In this document: positions 1 to 11,536 of the stretch, one piece after another
Layout of the letters: each line of letters begins with the position of its first letter
How positions within the stretch are numbered: position 1 is the first letter of the stretch
Assembly: GCF_019175385.1 (NCBI RefSeq)
Contig: NC_083340.1
Location: forward strand, 16,380,336-16,444,335
Direction: 5' to 3'
Length of the DNA stretch: 64,000 bases
Source of the DNA: Lycium barbarum
Taxonomy: Eukaryota > Streptophyta > Magnoliopsida > Solanales > Solanaceae
Notes under the pieces: model-generated
What the model saw: the letters and a program-made list of their open reading frames with translations, nothing else
Databases searched by the model: none
Told to the model about the DNA's origin: nothing
Made by a program: the position numbers and the translations under genes

Positions 1-56
1 GTCGGACAAAAATTAAAGACCAGCCCATTCGAAGGACAATTTGTGCAATTTTGTTC
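1..56. repeat. Right end of a TIR element cut by the window edge
   Basis: The first bases contain AAATTAAAGACCAGCCC followed by a short AT-rich tail. This is the same terminal motif, in the same right-end orientation, as the ends of the complete elements at 530-1110 and 17464-17683. The left end lies outside the window, so length and target duplication cannot be judged. Confidence 0.45.
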
Positions 57-520
57 AGACTAATTACAAGATGCAAAATAATTAACCAACTTTTTTCATA
101 ATTTAGCTAAACATTTTCTTTTCACAAATCTGTACCAAAATGACCTATAGCACCTATTGGTTTGTAGTATCTGGGAGGACGTGGCAGGTGATTGTACGAA
201 TATTCTTTTTTCCTCATTCTTCGGCGAATATTCCACGCTGTCACTCCACGTGTCACTTTTGCACGCCACCACTACCAGGCCCACTCGTCCCCATCAATCA
301 CCGACTGCGAGTGTTGAGTAAATTCATACAGCTGAGCAACACGGAATTGATCTCCCACATTTTTTCTGTAATAAAAAACAAATAAATTTTCGGCGCTCAT
401 ATGTTCCTTCAGATTCCACGCCGATCTTTCCTCCCCGTATTGTTTTTATTTTATTTTATTTTATCAAAATTGATTCCCTTTTCCTAAACAATTTAAATTT
501 TATCACGTCTGCATGTACGG
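57..520. other. Intergenic, no gene seen
   Basis: AT-rich sequence with a moderately GC-rich patch near 230-300. Short open frames on both strands show no family resemblance. No RNA gene or repeat boundary was recognised. Confidence 0.5.
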
Positions 521-529
521 ATTATTATA

Positions 530-1110
530 GATGAAATTACACGGTTTGCCCTTCAAATGGTCTGGTTTTTAATTTTTTTTTTCCCTTCAAATGGGCTAGT
601 CTTTAATTTTCGTCTTTCAAAATTGAACTTATATCAAGAGGTCACAGGCAAATTTAGAATTTTCAAGAACATGAATGCACCACTAAAAAGGGAGAAAAAT
701 CGAACTTATGCTTAGCGGCCAGACTCCATAAGCGAATTTAGCATTTCAAAAACATTGATGCACCCCTATAAAGGAAGGAAAAAAAGTGTTTAGTGGGATT
801 TGATTCCTATTCCTTGGGGGTAAATAACACAATATTCAACCAAGTGGACCATCAGCCCTTACAAATCAATTTTAAAAAATATGTAGATAAAATATCTAAT
901 TTTACCAAGCGATCATGGATTCACGTGCTGCAAATTTTAGGTGAAAATACGCCTCTTCTAGAGGGACATGAGGTTTTTAGGGGATGAGAAATAACTTGTG
1001 AATATTATAATGTAAAAATATAAACTTATAAGCGGCAGAAAAATTATTTACCCCGAGGGACAAACATTAAAGACCAGCACAAGCTATAGGGACAAAAGTG
1101 CATATAACCC
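530..1110. mobile_element. Non-autonomous TIR element, MULE-like, 581 bp
   Basis: The left end (about 541-610) carries two copies of a CCCTTCAAATGG...GGTCTTTAAT-type motif. The right end (about 1053-1100) carries the reverse complement, ATTAAAGACCAGCAC...AGGGAC. A perfect 9-bp direct repeat ATTATTATA flanks the element (521-529 and 1111-1119), the duplication length typical of Mutator-like elements. There is no transposase frame. Homologous ends occur at 1-56 and 17464-17683. Confidence 0.65.
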
Positions 1111-1119
1111 ATTATTATA

Positions 1120-1402
1120 CAAACAAAAAATTTCTTCTGTAATTGGTTTCTTCCTGTAAAAGTCATTTGACTCTCTTATCACCCAACAAAAAAATAAATA
1201 AATAATAATAATAATAAAAAATCAATATTTGTTGATCATTTCCTTTATTTTCCTCTAGGGAATTCTTGGAACAGTTCAGTCTGCTTAATAAACTTTCTAG
1301 GTTCTTTCATCTGTACATTTCTTTTAAGCATTTGGGTGTTTAGATTTACTGTTTTTAGTAATTTGTGGAGTAGTTTTGAGGAATTTGAGGGTGGTGGTAT
1401 TG
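1120..1402 (+). other. Upstream region of the MYB-CC gene
   Basis: Intergenic sequence, probably holding the promoter and 5' leader of the gene at 1403. It contains a short AAT microsatellite near 1200-1217. No convincing TATA box or upstream intron could be placed. Confidence 0.4.
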
Positions 1403-4114
1403 ATGGATAGGATGTATAATGGTTATGAAAATGGGGTGGTGATGACAAGGGACCCAAAACCAAGATTGAGGTGGACTGCTGATCTACATGATCGTTTTGT
1501 TGATGCTGTCACTAAGCTTGGTGGACCTGATAGTGAGTTACTGTTTTTTCTTTTGTTCTGCTTTTGTACATTTAATTTTTGTGTTTATTATATAACTCCG
1601 GGTACCTGTGGTGGTGATGGGAGGTAGAACGTACCAATGGAATTAGTCGAGGTACATGCCAGCTAGCCTGGAAAGTTGAAATGGATAGTGAGAACTCATA
1701 TGTACCCATGTCATAGTTGTTGTTGCTTTAGTTGTGTTTAACACTAGTACTAGTAATATAAAGTGGGTACATGAGTAGGATGATAAACTTTTATGGTGGG
1801 GTGTCATTATAGGTTTTAGTTGTATGTGGTTGTCAATAACTTGATTTCTGTACATATTTTTTTCCATTTCTTGGGGATTCTTAGTTCTTTTCTGATACTT
1901 TTGTTGGTTGATTGATCAATTTGTATTGTATGCTGCTTACTTGGAGATAAAGGGAGTTGAAACAAATGAAACAAACACTATTACCGTACTCGAGTTTTGA
2001 GTTTGGGTACTGTCTTGATAACTTAGTTGCTTGCCTTTTAGAGCTATTTCCTTTTAAGAAAAGAAAGATGGAAGGAAAAGTAGAAAGGTACCCCATAAAT
2101 GTAGCATAATTTGGAACCAAAATCTTGTGGGAGCTGCCAATATCCTATATGAGTGTACTTATATTGTCTATACACTTCTCCAAACTTTTGCCATAAATAG
2201 TTCTTGATTTTGAACTTTCCATTTTTTATTCACTTCGAGAATCAACATCGACGTGATCATGTATTTTAAATAAGTTGATTATTACATTGTATCGTGGCTG
2301 ATGAGGTCTTTTGTCTCCTCCTTATGTAATTGATTTCAATTATCTTAAACGATCCCTCATGATGTATAAACTAACTCTGGAATGCTAAAGTGAAGAGGTT
2401 AGAGTATGTCCTCCCCTGGAGTTTCACAGGGATAGGCATTTTTGGTTTACTTTTTCGCTTGTGCTAGTGAATTAATGATGTTTTGGAATTTGTGCTTTCA
2501 AAATGTTTGATAAAAGGCCTTGCATTTGCAGAAGCAACTCCCAAGTCAGTGCTAAGGTTAATGGGATTGAAGGGCTTGACACTGTACCATTTGAAGAGTC
2601 ATTTGCAGGTAGAGTCAGACTTCTGCATCTCTATTCATCAATAGTTTTTTCCATATCGAAAGCTCATTAGGCTGTTTGGTCCCTTTTTTCGTTCTGCAGA
2701 AGTATAGACTTGGACAGCAGGCAAAGAACCAAGATGCAGTAGAACAAAACAGAGAGAATATTGGTAAGTTCTGGATGATATTGGAAACTTAACCAGAAAG
2801 CAAAGTGGACATAAAGCTCATTCCTAAAACTTGTATTCTAATACTTGATAATTGTATTATGTTCTATATTTAACATGTAAATGGTCTAAAAGAGCTGGAA
2901 ATATAGTAAATTTTGTAGTGCTTCTCCTATAGGTAACTGGAGTTTTGCATGGTCCTTTTTTAATTGAGATTTTTCTTTCATTCCATTCTTTTTTACAAAA
3001 AATCCTCTGATTGCCTTTTGTTTTTCAATGTAGCAGGGGAGTCCTGTGGACAATTCAGTTTTCATTCCCCAGGACCAAGTATCGCTTCATCAAGCATGAG
3101 TGGTATGCAAGGGTAGGTGCCGGGAAATTCACTGTCGGTTATACTTATACCGTCTTTCTACTCGTCTAAAATCTCTTCATGAAACTAATGTTAATTTTAC
3201 TCGCCTCTAAATATGTTAATTACAGTGATAGTATCCTCAAACTTCAGTATAGTTTATAGAATATATTTGAACTGCATTTTCTCCATTGAATTTTAAAATT
3301 GGTTCGAGTGCAGTTGCGTACACTGGTATTTAAAGCTTCATGCTTTTGATTTAAACATGCCTATAGGGACTTTAGGAAGTGTATATACATTAAAACACAT
3401 GTGTTCTTGCTAATATATGCTTATATCTGAACAGAGAAGCTCCAATTAGTGAGGCAGTGAGGTCTCAGATTGAAGTCCAGAAAAGATTACATGAGCAGCT
3501 TGAGGTACACATTAAACCTTTTCTCTAGAAGAATTCTTAGTCCTAACGAGCAAAAACCATGAAAACACATGTACAAAAAACACTGTTGTTATCATCCAAT
3601 TTTAGTTCTTTGATATCGTACTTATTAGACCTCACTTATTTAGTTTCTGGGAAACATTCACTTTAACTTTCTTGTAATAACGTAAATATTGTTTGTTCTA
3701 AAGGTTCAACAGAAACTACAAATGAGAATAGAGGCACAGGGAAAGTACTTGCAGGCAATATTAGATAAAGCTCAGAAGAGTCTGTCCACTGATATGAACT
3801 CCCCTAATGCTGTCGACGAAACAAGAGCTCAACTTACAGATTTCAATTTAGCTCTGTCTAATTTAATGGATTACATGCACGGAGACAACCGGGGCGAAAC
3901 TGTTGCAGGTAAAAGGATAGAAGATGATGCTAATAACGATCTAAGAAGGTCTACGTACTTGAGGGAGGGAGAACAAAAGAACAATATGAATATTAAGCTT
4001 GAAGAATCTTCCATTAGCTTCGATTTGAACTCCAGAAGTAGCTATGACTTTATCGGCATGAATTCAGCTGCATTGGAAGCCAAACCACTTTCAAATGGAA
4101 GATTGGAAATATAA
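1403..4114 (+). CDS. MYB-CC (GARP) transcription factor, PHR1-LIKE/MYR type
   Basis: Six exons join in frame: 1403-1532, 2532-2608, 2700-2763, 3037-3112, 3435-3504 and 3704-4114, giving 275 residues with GT-AG introns. Residues about 16-73 form the GARP MYB domain: PKPRLRWTADLHDRFVDAV, LGGPDKATPK, GLTLYHLKSHLQKYR. Residues about 125-160 form the coiled coil with the diagnostic LHEQLE followed by LQMRIEAQGKYLQAIL. The C-terminal part is acidic and polar and contains SFDLN, similar to short tails in MYR/PHL proteins and possibly EAR-like. Family members are nuclear and act in phosphate, hormone or phloem programmes; the subgroup here is not resolved. ATG 1403 was chosen because it is the first ATG in frame with the MYB domain. 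Intron 3 ends in a tandem TAGCAG acceptor, so one alanine at the exon 4 border may be optional. The gene looks intact. Confidence 0.88.
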
Positions 4115-4830
4115 TGTCTTAGTTTTTGTTTTCTCTTTTTCTAATCATACAAGGTCAAGTGTATTGTATTTGACTCAAATAAGTGCTAGGAACTGGTATA
4201 ACTTGTTACATCAAGCTCTTATTCAAGAGAAATTTCCATTTGTCTATGTAATTATTCATTTGTTGTAAGGAGAGATAATTTGTAGTACAGGGAGTCGGTG
4301 ACGCTCTATTTTTGATTCTCCAATATATTGGAACAGGCACCTATCAGTATAACGGATAGATTATTTATATTTAAGGATACATCTTAATCTTGTTAATTTA
4401 GTTACTAAAACACGCCAGCTTTAGTTGGTTTGTATTTCATAGTTCAAAGTTTGCATGTAGGTGATCAATGATCGATTTGTAAGCTTAAATAAGATACTGG
4501 CCAGAACCCTTATGGAAAGGTATTCATGTTTGATTTTTTACAAAAATTATTCTGCGCGCCTGAACACATTATGGAGATGGGAGATATTACTGATAAGCTT
4601 AACTAAATCCCAGGAGATGGAAATTTCGAAATCATTTCTTGTGTATATCATTCTCAACTTTCTTTACTGCAAAATATGATATATTTAAGATTTCTTAAAA
4701 TTTACATAAAGATAAGTGGTTAATTAATTAATATGCATCAATGTTCAAGAGGAAGAGGACCAGGATAAGGAAAAGACAAAGAAAGGCAAGTGTGTTCCTA
4801 TGAAAAAGAAATGTTTTAATAATGGATGTT
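4115..4830. other. 3' flank of MYB-CC gene, no gene seen
   Basis: Begins with the presumed 3' untranslated region, which is T-rich with possible poly(A) signals. The rest is AT-rich with short frames lacking recognisable domains. Confidence 0.45.
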
Positions 4831-5115
4831 TGTTATAGAACAATAAACTAAAGCAAGAAATATATGTAGAACAAGAGAGAGGAAAGTTCTTATTTCTTCA
4901 AAATGTGTTCAAGTCTCTACAATATGAAAACTTATGCCTCTATTTATAGTGCTACATATAGGCATACAAAAGGGTAATATGTCATTCAATATATGAGATA
5001 ATGGAAGAACCATTAAAATGGTGAAAGATAATGGAAGAACCATTAAGATGGTGGAAGATAATGGAAGAGGCATTATATTTGTGTAGTGGACATCCATACT
5101 CTATATTTCATAACA
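4831..5115 (-). mobile_element. Solo LTR, 285 bp, minus strand
   Basis: Read on the minus strand, this begins TGTTATGAAATATAGAG and ends CTATAACA, so it has TG...CA termini with a short inverted TGTTAT/ATAACA. A perfect 5-bp duplication ATGTT flanks it (4826-4830 and 5116-5120). A TATA-like CTATAAATAGAGG lies mid-element in the same orientation, as expected for LTR promoters. Imperfect repeats of an ATGGAAGAACCATTAA motif occupy about 5000-5075. No internal region adjoins, so it is a recombination product. The superfamily is unproven; the short length fits copia. Confidence 0.72.
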
Positions 5116-5675
5116 ATGTTTGCCTTTCTGCAAAAAGAATGGACACTATCTTTCAGCTCAAATCATTTCTTGCATTTAATTTTTTTTTTTTTTAATGTCA
5201 ATTCCTTTTTGCAAAAATGAGAGACGACAGTTTTATCACATCTGTTCTACTTCATGGGAATACTAGAAATTACAATCTTTACTTGTAGCCTGCCCTGCCA
5301 ATAATGCTATCAAGTTTCTCAGACTAATGCTTGAGATTAATATCCTCTCTGTTTCAAAATTTACCCCCCCAAAAAAAAAAATATTACAAAGTTGATTGTA
5401 TTGACCTGGTTTTATATTACCATACCGGCAGAGGCGAACCCAAATATAAGCAATATGATTCATCCGCAAAGTGGTAATCCATTTTTGTAATTAGAACTGC
5501 TACATAACAATAGTACTATACAACAGTCTTGAGGATGAATATCTTTTTTATTGATGTCTTGCATGCACAGGAAACGCGTTCAAAAAGATTTTAGTTACCA
5601 ACGGAGTACAAAATATTTGAATCCCTAGCATCGCTGCATCACAGTGAAAAGAACGTAGAAGAATTATGAATAAAA
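5116..5675. other. Intergenic, no gene seen
   Basis: AT-rich sequence with T-tract and A-tract runs near 5175 and 5375. No coding resemblance or repeat boundary was identified. Confidence 0.45.
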
Positions 5676-5858
5676 CTAACTGATATGCACATTTGGAATG
5701 TGAGCAACTTTGTTCAAGATTTCTGGACAAAGAGCAACTACTAATCTTGTCAGGGCTGTTAGGTGTTGCAGCCCTCTGATAAAGATTTTAGCAGCATCAG
5801 AAACTAGTCGAATTGTGTTTTGATAAATAGTTGGTGATAATTTAGGTAGAAAACGCAT
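5676..5858 (-). pseudogene. Relic of the C-terminus of an RGA-type NLR
   Basis: A minus-strand frame of 60 codons contains GLQHLTALTRLVV, then CPE, then KVAHIPNVHIS and a stop. This matches, in order, the last LRR and tail of RB/RGA-like proteins, and parallels [17 protein letters not shown]...[10 protein letters not shown] in the plus-strand NLR ending at 27270. The usual basic/acidic stretch between CPE and the final KIAHIPN is deleted. Nothing upstream on this strand resembles NB-ARC or earlier LRRs. It is a short orphan fragment, not a gene. Confidence 0.62.
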
Positions 5859-7321
5859 GCACTTGATAGATTGGGCAGTAACTCACAAAAATGTGATATT
5901 TGAATTGTGTTTTTGACCATTATCTCTATAAAGAAAAATAACTGATTCAAAATATTTATCATTTTAAAAAATCATGATAGAATTAATTACTCTTTTTTTC
6001 ACATATATTAGTAAAAAGGAACAAAGTAAATAAAACATAGTACACGTTTTCACGTCGAACCGGCCTCTTCAATATTTAAACATAAAGTTTAGCTTGAATG
6101 ACCAATTCTTTTTACATTGCGCTCACTAATATTTATAAGCCACCATTTGAAATTTAATTGAAAAAAATCATTATTTAAGGCGGTCGGGAATAACATTTAA
6201 ACAAAAAATATCCCTAGCTAAAACACATGAAATGACTATTTGCCAATTGAATCCAATAAAACGTAGCTCCGCTACTGACGTGACGTCACAACCTGGTGTC
6301 GAAGTGGCTATTTTTACTTTGTTAATGATTTTTTACGTCACACTTCGATCATCGGTGTCCTTGTTGGGGCATTTTATTGTACTAAAGTTAATAGCCATTT
6401 GCATATTGGGAGGTCCAACTTCCAAGTTTCATTTGCTAAGATTAAATTTTTGATTGACTGAAAAAAGAGTATAATAAGTCTCAACTTAGTCTATTTATTT
6501 TGGTTAATAATAAGTGCACTTATATAATTAAGAAAAGACTAATTTTTTTTTTAGATTTATCCTTATTAAATGCTAAGTGATCATATTTTAATTTTTTATC
6601 AAGCTAATAGTAATATGCAAATTTTAATTAAGAATAGTTTAGTCAAAATATCTTTTTTTTTAGGAGTTAGTATTTTTTTAAGGGATGTGTTAAAGACCAA
6701 GTAAACACTTATTTAAAACCAAAGAGAATAAAAAAAGGACATTTGACCCATAACTTAAATATATATAATATTACCAACAACACTTTCTAGATTCTTCTAA
6801 TTTTTAGAATGTCGTGTCATTTTGATGAAAGTATTTCATTAAAGATAAAATTAGAAATGTTAAATTCAGAGTTTTAAATATAAAAATGTTATAAATCCTT
6901 TTACATCAAATTAAAAGGGAAAAATTGTCCGGTAAAACAAAAAAATCTATATATGTTTTCAAATAGTTTCATTACATATGTAAACTAGTGCTCCATATAC
7001 CTCTGTGCCATGACAATAATAATTGCGAATCAACACACAAGACGAAGTCGGCTATATAATATGCACTGATGATATTACTCTATTTAAATAATTCATAGGG
7101 AGTAAATATATATAGACCTTTATGTCCAAATTACAATAATTATTATTTTGAACTGAAAGACCAACCACCAAAAAGAAAAGGTAGGAGCGGAAAAAAAACA
7201 AATTGTCCTGCCTATATTAAGGGTTTGGAGCAAGCTTCATAAGTCACAAACATCCATCTTTTCTTTGTGTACACAGACTAGAAAAGGGAAAAAAGAAAAA
7301 AATACTATACTCCAAAAAACT
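5859..7321. other. Intergenic region upstream of the reductase gene
   Basis: About 1.4 kb of AT-rich sequence without recognisable genes. The only notable signal is the TGACG cluster at 6276-6340. A TATA-like CTATATTAAG lies near 7212, about 110 bases before the start codon of the next gene. Confidence 0.45.
6276..6340. promoter_or_regulatory. Clustered TGACG/ACGT boxes (as-1-like, bZIP type)
   Basis: TGACG at 6276-6280 is directly followed by the palindrome TGACGTCA at 6281-6288, and TTACGTCA occurs at 6333-6340. Paired TGACG motifs are the binding pattern of TGA-type bZIP factors. The cluster lies about 1 kb upstream of the reductase start. A regulatory link is inference; it may equally belong to an unrecognised repeat. 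Confidence 0.35.
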
Positions 7322-10300
7322 ATGGCAAAAAGTAAAGTGTTGATTGTGGGAGGAACAGGATTCTTAGGAAAAAGATTGGTGAAGGCAAGTTTAGAAAATG
7401 GGCATGATACTTATATTTTGCAACGTCCAGAAATAGCACTTGATATTGATAAAATTCAAATGCTTATTTCCTTTAAGATGCAAGGAGCTCATCTTGTTCC
7501 TGGTTCTTTCAATGATCATCGGAGCCTCGTAGACGCTGTAAAACTCGTCGACGTCGTTATCTGTGCTATCTCCGGTGTATATGGTCGTAGCCATCAAATA
7601 TTGCTCCAACTCAAACTTGTTGAAGCCATTAAAGAAGCTGGAAATATAAAGGTCAAAATCTTGTCTAAGTATCTTTTATTGAAACATCGTTTTTTAAGAG
7701 AAAATTGGGTCCACGTCTATATTGAAGTTTAACTTATATATATATGATGTAACAATTTGTTTACACTGTTGTGTATATAAGCTGAGTTTTTAAGGGGTGG
7801 ATTTGCTTATAAAAATGTTTGAAAAACATATTATAATTTTCACATGGCATCACTTAAAGAATAAAACATCCATTCTCAACCACAACCTGATAACCGATAT
7901 CTTGTCCATGTCTATCCATCATGGATTCTTTTTATTTTTTTTGTAAGTGGGTCTTAAAAATGAGGTTTTATTGTGTTTTTAAGAGGTGTGATATTACGAA
8001 AAGTGAGTTACTAACTATCGAGGCCATACTCATGTCATGTGACAATTGTATACATATCCTAATGTAGTCACGTTTTTTTTTTTTGTATAGAAGTTAACAT
8101 TTTTTGGTTTTTCTTTTAGTTTCTATTAAATATAGGCATAGTTAGATTTTGATTTGGTGCAATAAACTGAAAATTGAACTTCCATATGGTGAAATTACCT
8201 TAAAAATGTGCATTTGCAATGGATAAAATTAACCCATGAAAATATGACCTATTCAACTCCCAAGTTTGGGTAGATCAATGTTTTGCTCATTTATTAACTC
8301 AACCTATTTTGATTCATCTATTTTAACTCAACTTTTAGATGAGCTGAGTTGAACTAAGTAACAAGCCCAAATAGATGATCCACGATTTCTTTTTATCAAA
8401 ATAGTTTTTAATTTTTTTGTTTTATACATTAGATATAGCCATAATATAGGAAGGGTGGGGGGTGGGTTTCTTCAATAATTAAACAATTTAAATAAAAAAA
8501 TAATTATTTGGTATGAATTGAGTGAGTTGAATTATAACTCATTATTTAGCGCATCTTGAATAATCAGTCAATCTCAGCCTAAGTAATATTTGACGCATTA
8601 ATTAAACCCCTATCAACTAAGTTCACTTCAACCCGCCCAAATTCAGTCAAATACGTTCATTTGACACCCCTAATTTCCTCATAAGAAACAACAGTTCAAG
8701 TGTTTTAATTATCTTGAGTGATTTTATTTGGGATAAATATAATCTAAAGTGGTGTATTTGTAATTGTACAGAGATTCGTGCCTTCTGAGTTTGGATCAGA
8801 TTCAGCAAGAATGGGAGATGCGTTGGAACCAGGAAGAATAACATTCGATGATAAAATGGCTGTCAGAAAAGCCATTGAAGAAGCTAAAATTCCCTTCACA
8901 TATGTTGTTGCTAATTGCTTTGCTTGTTACTTCCTTGCTGGTCTTTGTCAACTTTTTCAATTTCTTCCTGCTAGGGACTCTATCGTCTTTCTTGGAGATG
9001 CCAACCAAAAAGGTATATAAGTGTTATCAATCGCTCCCTTCGTCACAATTTGTTTGACACTTTTCGTTTTTCGAGAGTCAAACGAATTATACTATCACCA
9101 TAGTTTTTTCATATGTCTTTATATTTGATTATTAATTATGGTGACTTATAGTACTTTTTATGTAATTTTTAAATATATAAATTTTATTTTAAAAAATTTA
9201 AAGATTCTATATTTAAACACGCGTTCAAAATTAAAAAGTTTGCTTGTGGGTGGTATTTGATGATAGTTGTAACTGTAAGTAATATATTTAACGTAATATT
9301 TACATATTGGTTAAAACAAAAAATGAAGCATCAAAAGTGAAGTTGTAACTAAATGTCTTAATTATCATTTTGTACAAGTAAAGTATATTGCAAGACACAC
9401 TTATTGGTGAAAAATATTTTCCTAAAATATGTAACATGTCATACTGAATAGGTCCCGAGCTTAAATGATATTTTATTTGTGCAATTTCATCTACTTTGTC
9501 TAACAATGTTTTAGAATAATAATTAGAAAACAAACTTTCTGCTATTTTTGTAACTCTAGGTGTGTTGGTTCTGCAGCAGTATTTGTTGATGAAGATGATA
9601 TAGCAACATACACCATAAAGACCATAGATGATCCAACAACATTGAATAAAACACTTCACCTTAGACCTCCTAAGAACATACTTTCTCAAATAGAGATTGT
9701 TCAAATATGGGAAAAGCTCATTGGTAAAGAGCTCCAAAAATCAACTCTTACCAAAGAAGACTTTCTTGCTTCCATGAAAGGTATGAATCTTAATTATCTC
9801 TCTTATCCATCTATTGAAAAATTGTGCAAATAAAACCCTTGAAAAATTGCTCTTCGGATAATGTTAGACCGAGTTTAATATTTATTCATATATTACTCAA
9901 TTTGATTACAGACAAAATATTAACTTTCGTCTAATGTTTGCAATAACTTACAAATATTTGGATTGTGGGTGATTTTAAGTTTGTTCGATAGGGAATCTTT
10001 CAACCATGTGGTCTAAAAAGTCATAATTGTTGAAAGAGAAATAAAAAGAGGGTTATTTACTAAATAACTGTCCAAAAATGACAACGATAGTTTCACAAGT
10101 TTAACTTCTATATATATACTGTGCGTAAAAGAACTTTATACTATCAAGTCATGCACTTAGAAGATAACTACATGTATATATCCGGCCATAACAAGTGAAA
10201 TTAATAACATGGAAAATAGTTAGGATATCTACTACACCAAGTTAAAATTAATACACACAATGTAAATTTGTCACTTTTAATTGTTATAACATGGATAGTT

Positions 10301-10643
10301 AGTTGTAAATTTAATTTAGGTAACTTGATAGAGTATAATTTCATTAATTAGACTATCGGTGTATGTAACTGTATATATTAGCTAAACGTTAAGTAGAATC
10401 CTTCATGCATTATGTGTGTTTATCTTATGAACGTAATATTATTTTGATTTCTTTTTATGTTTTCTTGTATGAAAAATAGAATATGGGTATGAAGACCAAG
10501 TTGGACTCGGTCATTACTACAATGTTTGCTACGAGGGTTGCCTTGCAAACTTTGAAATTGGAGAAGGAGGAGAGGAGGCATCTAAACTCTACCCTGAGGT
10601 TAACTATACCACAGCTGAGGACTACTTGAAGCGTTATGTTTAA
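7322..10643 (+). CDS. Pinoresinol/lariciresinol reductase (PIP/isoflavone reductase family)
   Basis: Exons 7322-7651, 8772-9012, 9577-9780 and 10480-10643 join to 312 residues, the normal family length. Enzymes of this type reduce pinoresinol (and often lariciresinol) with NADPH in cytosolic lignan synthesis. Evidence: the N-terminal Rossmann loop GGTGFLG at residues 10-16, then MQGAHLVPGSF, VDVVICAISGV, RSHQILLQLKLVEAIKEAG, RFVPSEFG, and FDDKMAVRKAIEEA whose Lys138 is the catalytic lysine of the family. The C-terminal part has KNILSQIEIVQIWEKLIGKE and YPEVNYTTAEDYLKRYV before the stop. ATG 7322 gives the usual short MAKSKVLIVGG start. Intron 1 has a weak donor (GTCAAA). Intron 2 ends in a tandem CAGCAG acceptor, making Ala191 optional. 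Whether it reduces pinoresinol only or both substrates cannot be read from sequence alone. The strand and frame are intact. Confidence 0.9.
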
Positions 10644-11332
10644 CCAGAGTTCTCTGATTTACAATTTCTTCTAATTATAATTGGCATGTACTTATCAGTT
10701 GTTATATTCGATAACTGTTCTAGTATTCATGGAGATCTGGTGCTGCAACAATGAATGCGATATACTTATACCGGTTGCTTTCGATAAGTGTGTCTATACA
10801 CACATATATACATGGAAAATAAACTATTTACATGTACTGGATATTTACATCAAATTAATAGATGCATGACATGTGTTTGTATCTAGACTTCTATCATTTA
10901 ACTATGGTTAAATTAATGCAATTTTCACTTTATTGAATCATATAGTTATAGTAAAATTGAATTGATTTAGCATAAATATCCGGTGCGGATAAGTATTTAT
11001 GTATCCGATGCGTCTAAAAGAACAAGAAATCTAAGTAGCTTCTCTTTTTTCATTAATTGCTTTGAGTGAGGCAAAGAACTTGAAAGAGCAATATAATATA
11101 GAATGACTTTATCTACATTTGATTCTCCATGTATGTGAGTAACATGAAATTATTCATCTGATTTTATTTCCAGTAGTGAGTTTCAAGGCATGTGCAATTC
11201 TCTGTTCAAATAAAAAAAAAAAAAAAAAAAAGAAAAAGAAACGGGGGATGCACAATAAGCGAGAACAAATAAATAAAAACAATCTTAGTGGCTAAAACAT
11301 AAATAACGTCTAGGCGGAATGCATATAGATTA
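10644..11332. other. 3' flank of reductase gene, no gene seen
   Basis: Contains the presumed 3' untranslated region, then AT-rich sequence with an A-rich tract at about 11208-11240. No domain or boundary was recognised. Confidence 0.45.
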
Positions 11333-11536
11333 TAGAGACCCTTAAACTTGCCACAATTTTTTTCTCGAGCACTTGAACTATGCATTGTTCCTATTAAGCA
11401 CTTAAACTGCTAACTATGCATTGTTCATATTAAGCACCTAAACTACTAACCATATTAGTAGTTTAGGTGCTCAATAGGAACAATGCATAGATCAAGTGCT
11501 CGAGAGAAAAACTGTGGCAAGTTTATGGGCCTCCAT
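11333..11536. mobile_element. Foldback MITE, about 204 bp
   Basis: The left arm (11333-11450) contains CCTTAAACTTGCCACA, CTCGAGCACTTGAACTATGC and AAGCACCTAAACTACTAA. The right arm (11455-11536) is their reverse complement, ending TGTGGCAAGTTTATGGGCC. The left arm also repeats the ATGCATTGTTC...TTAAGCACxTAAACT unit twice. The whole sequence can fold into one long hairpin. A target duplication was not identified with confidence. Confidence 0.65.
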
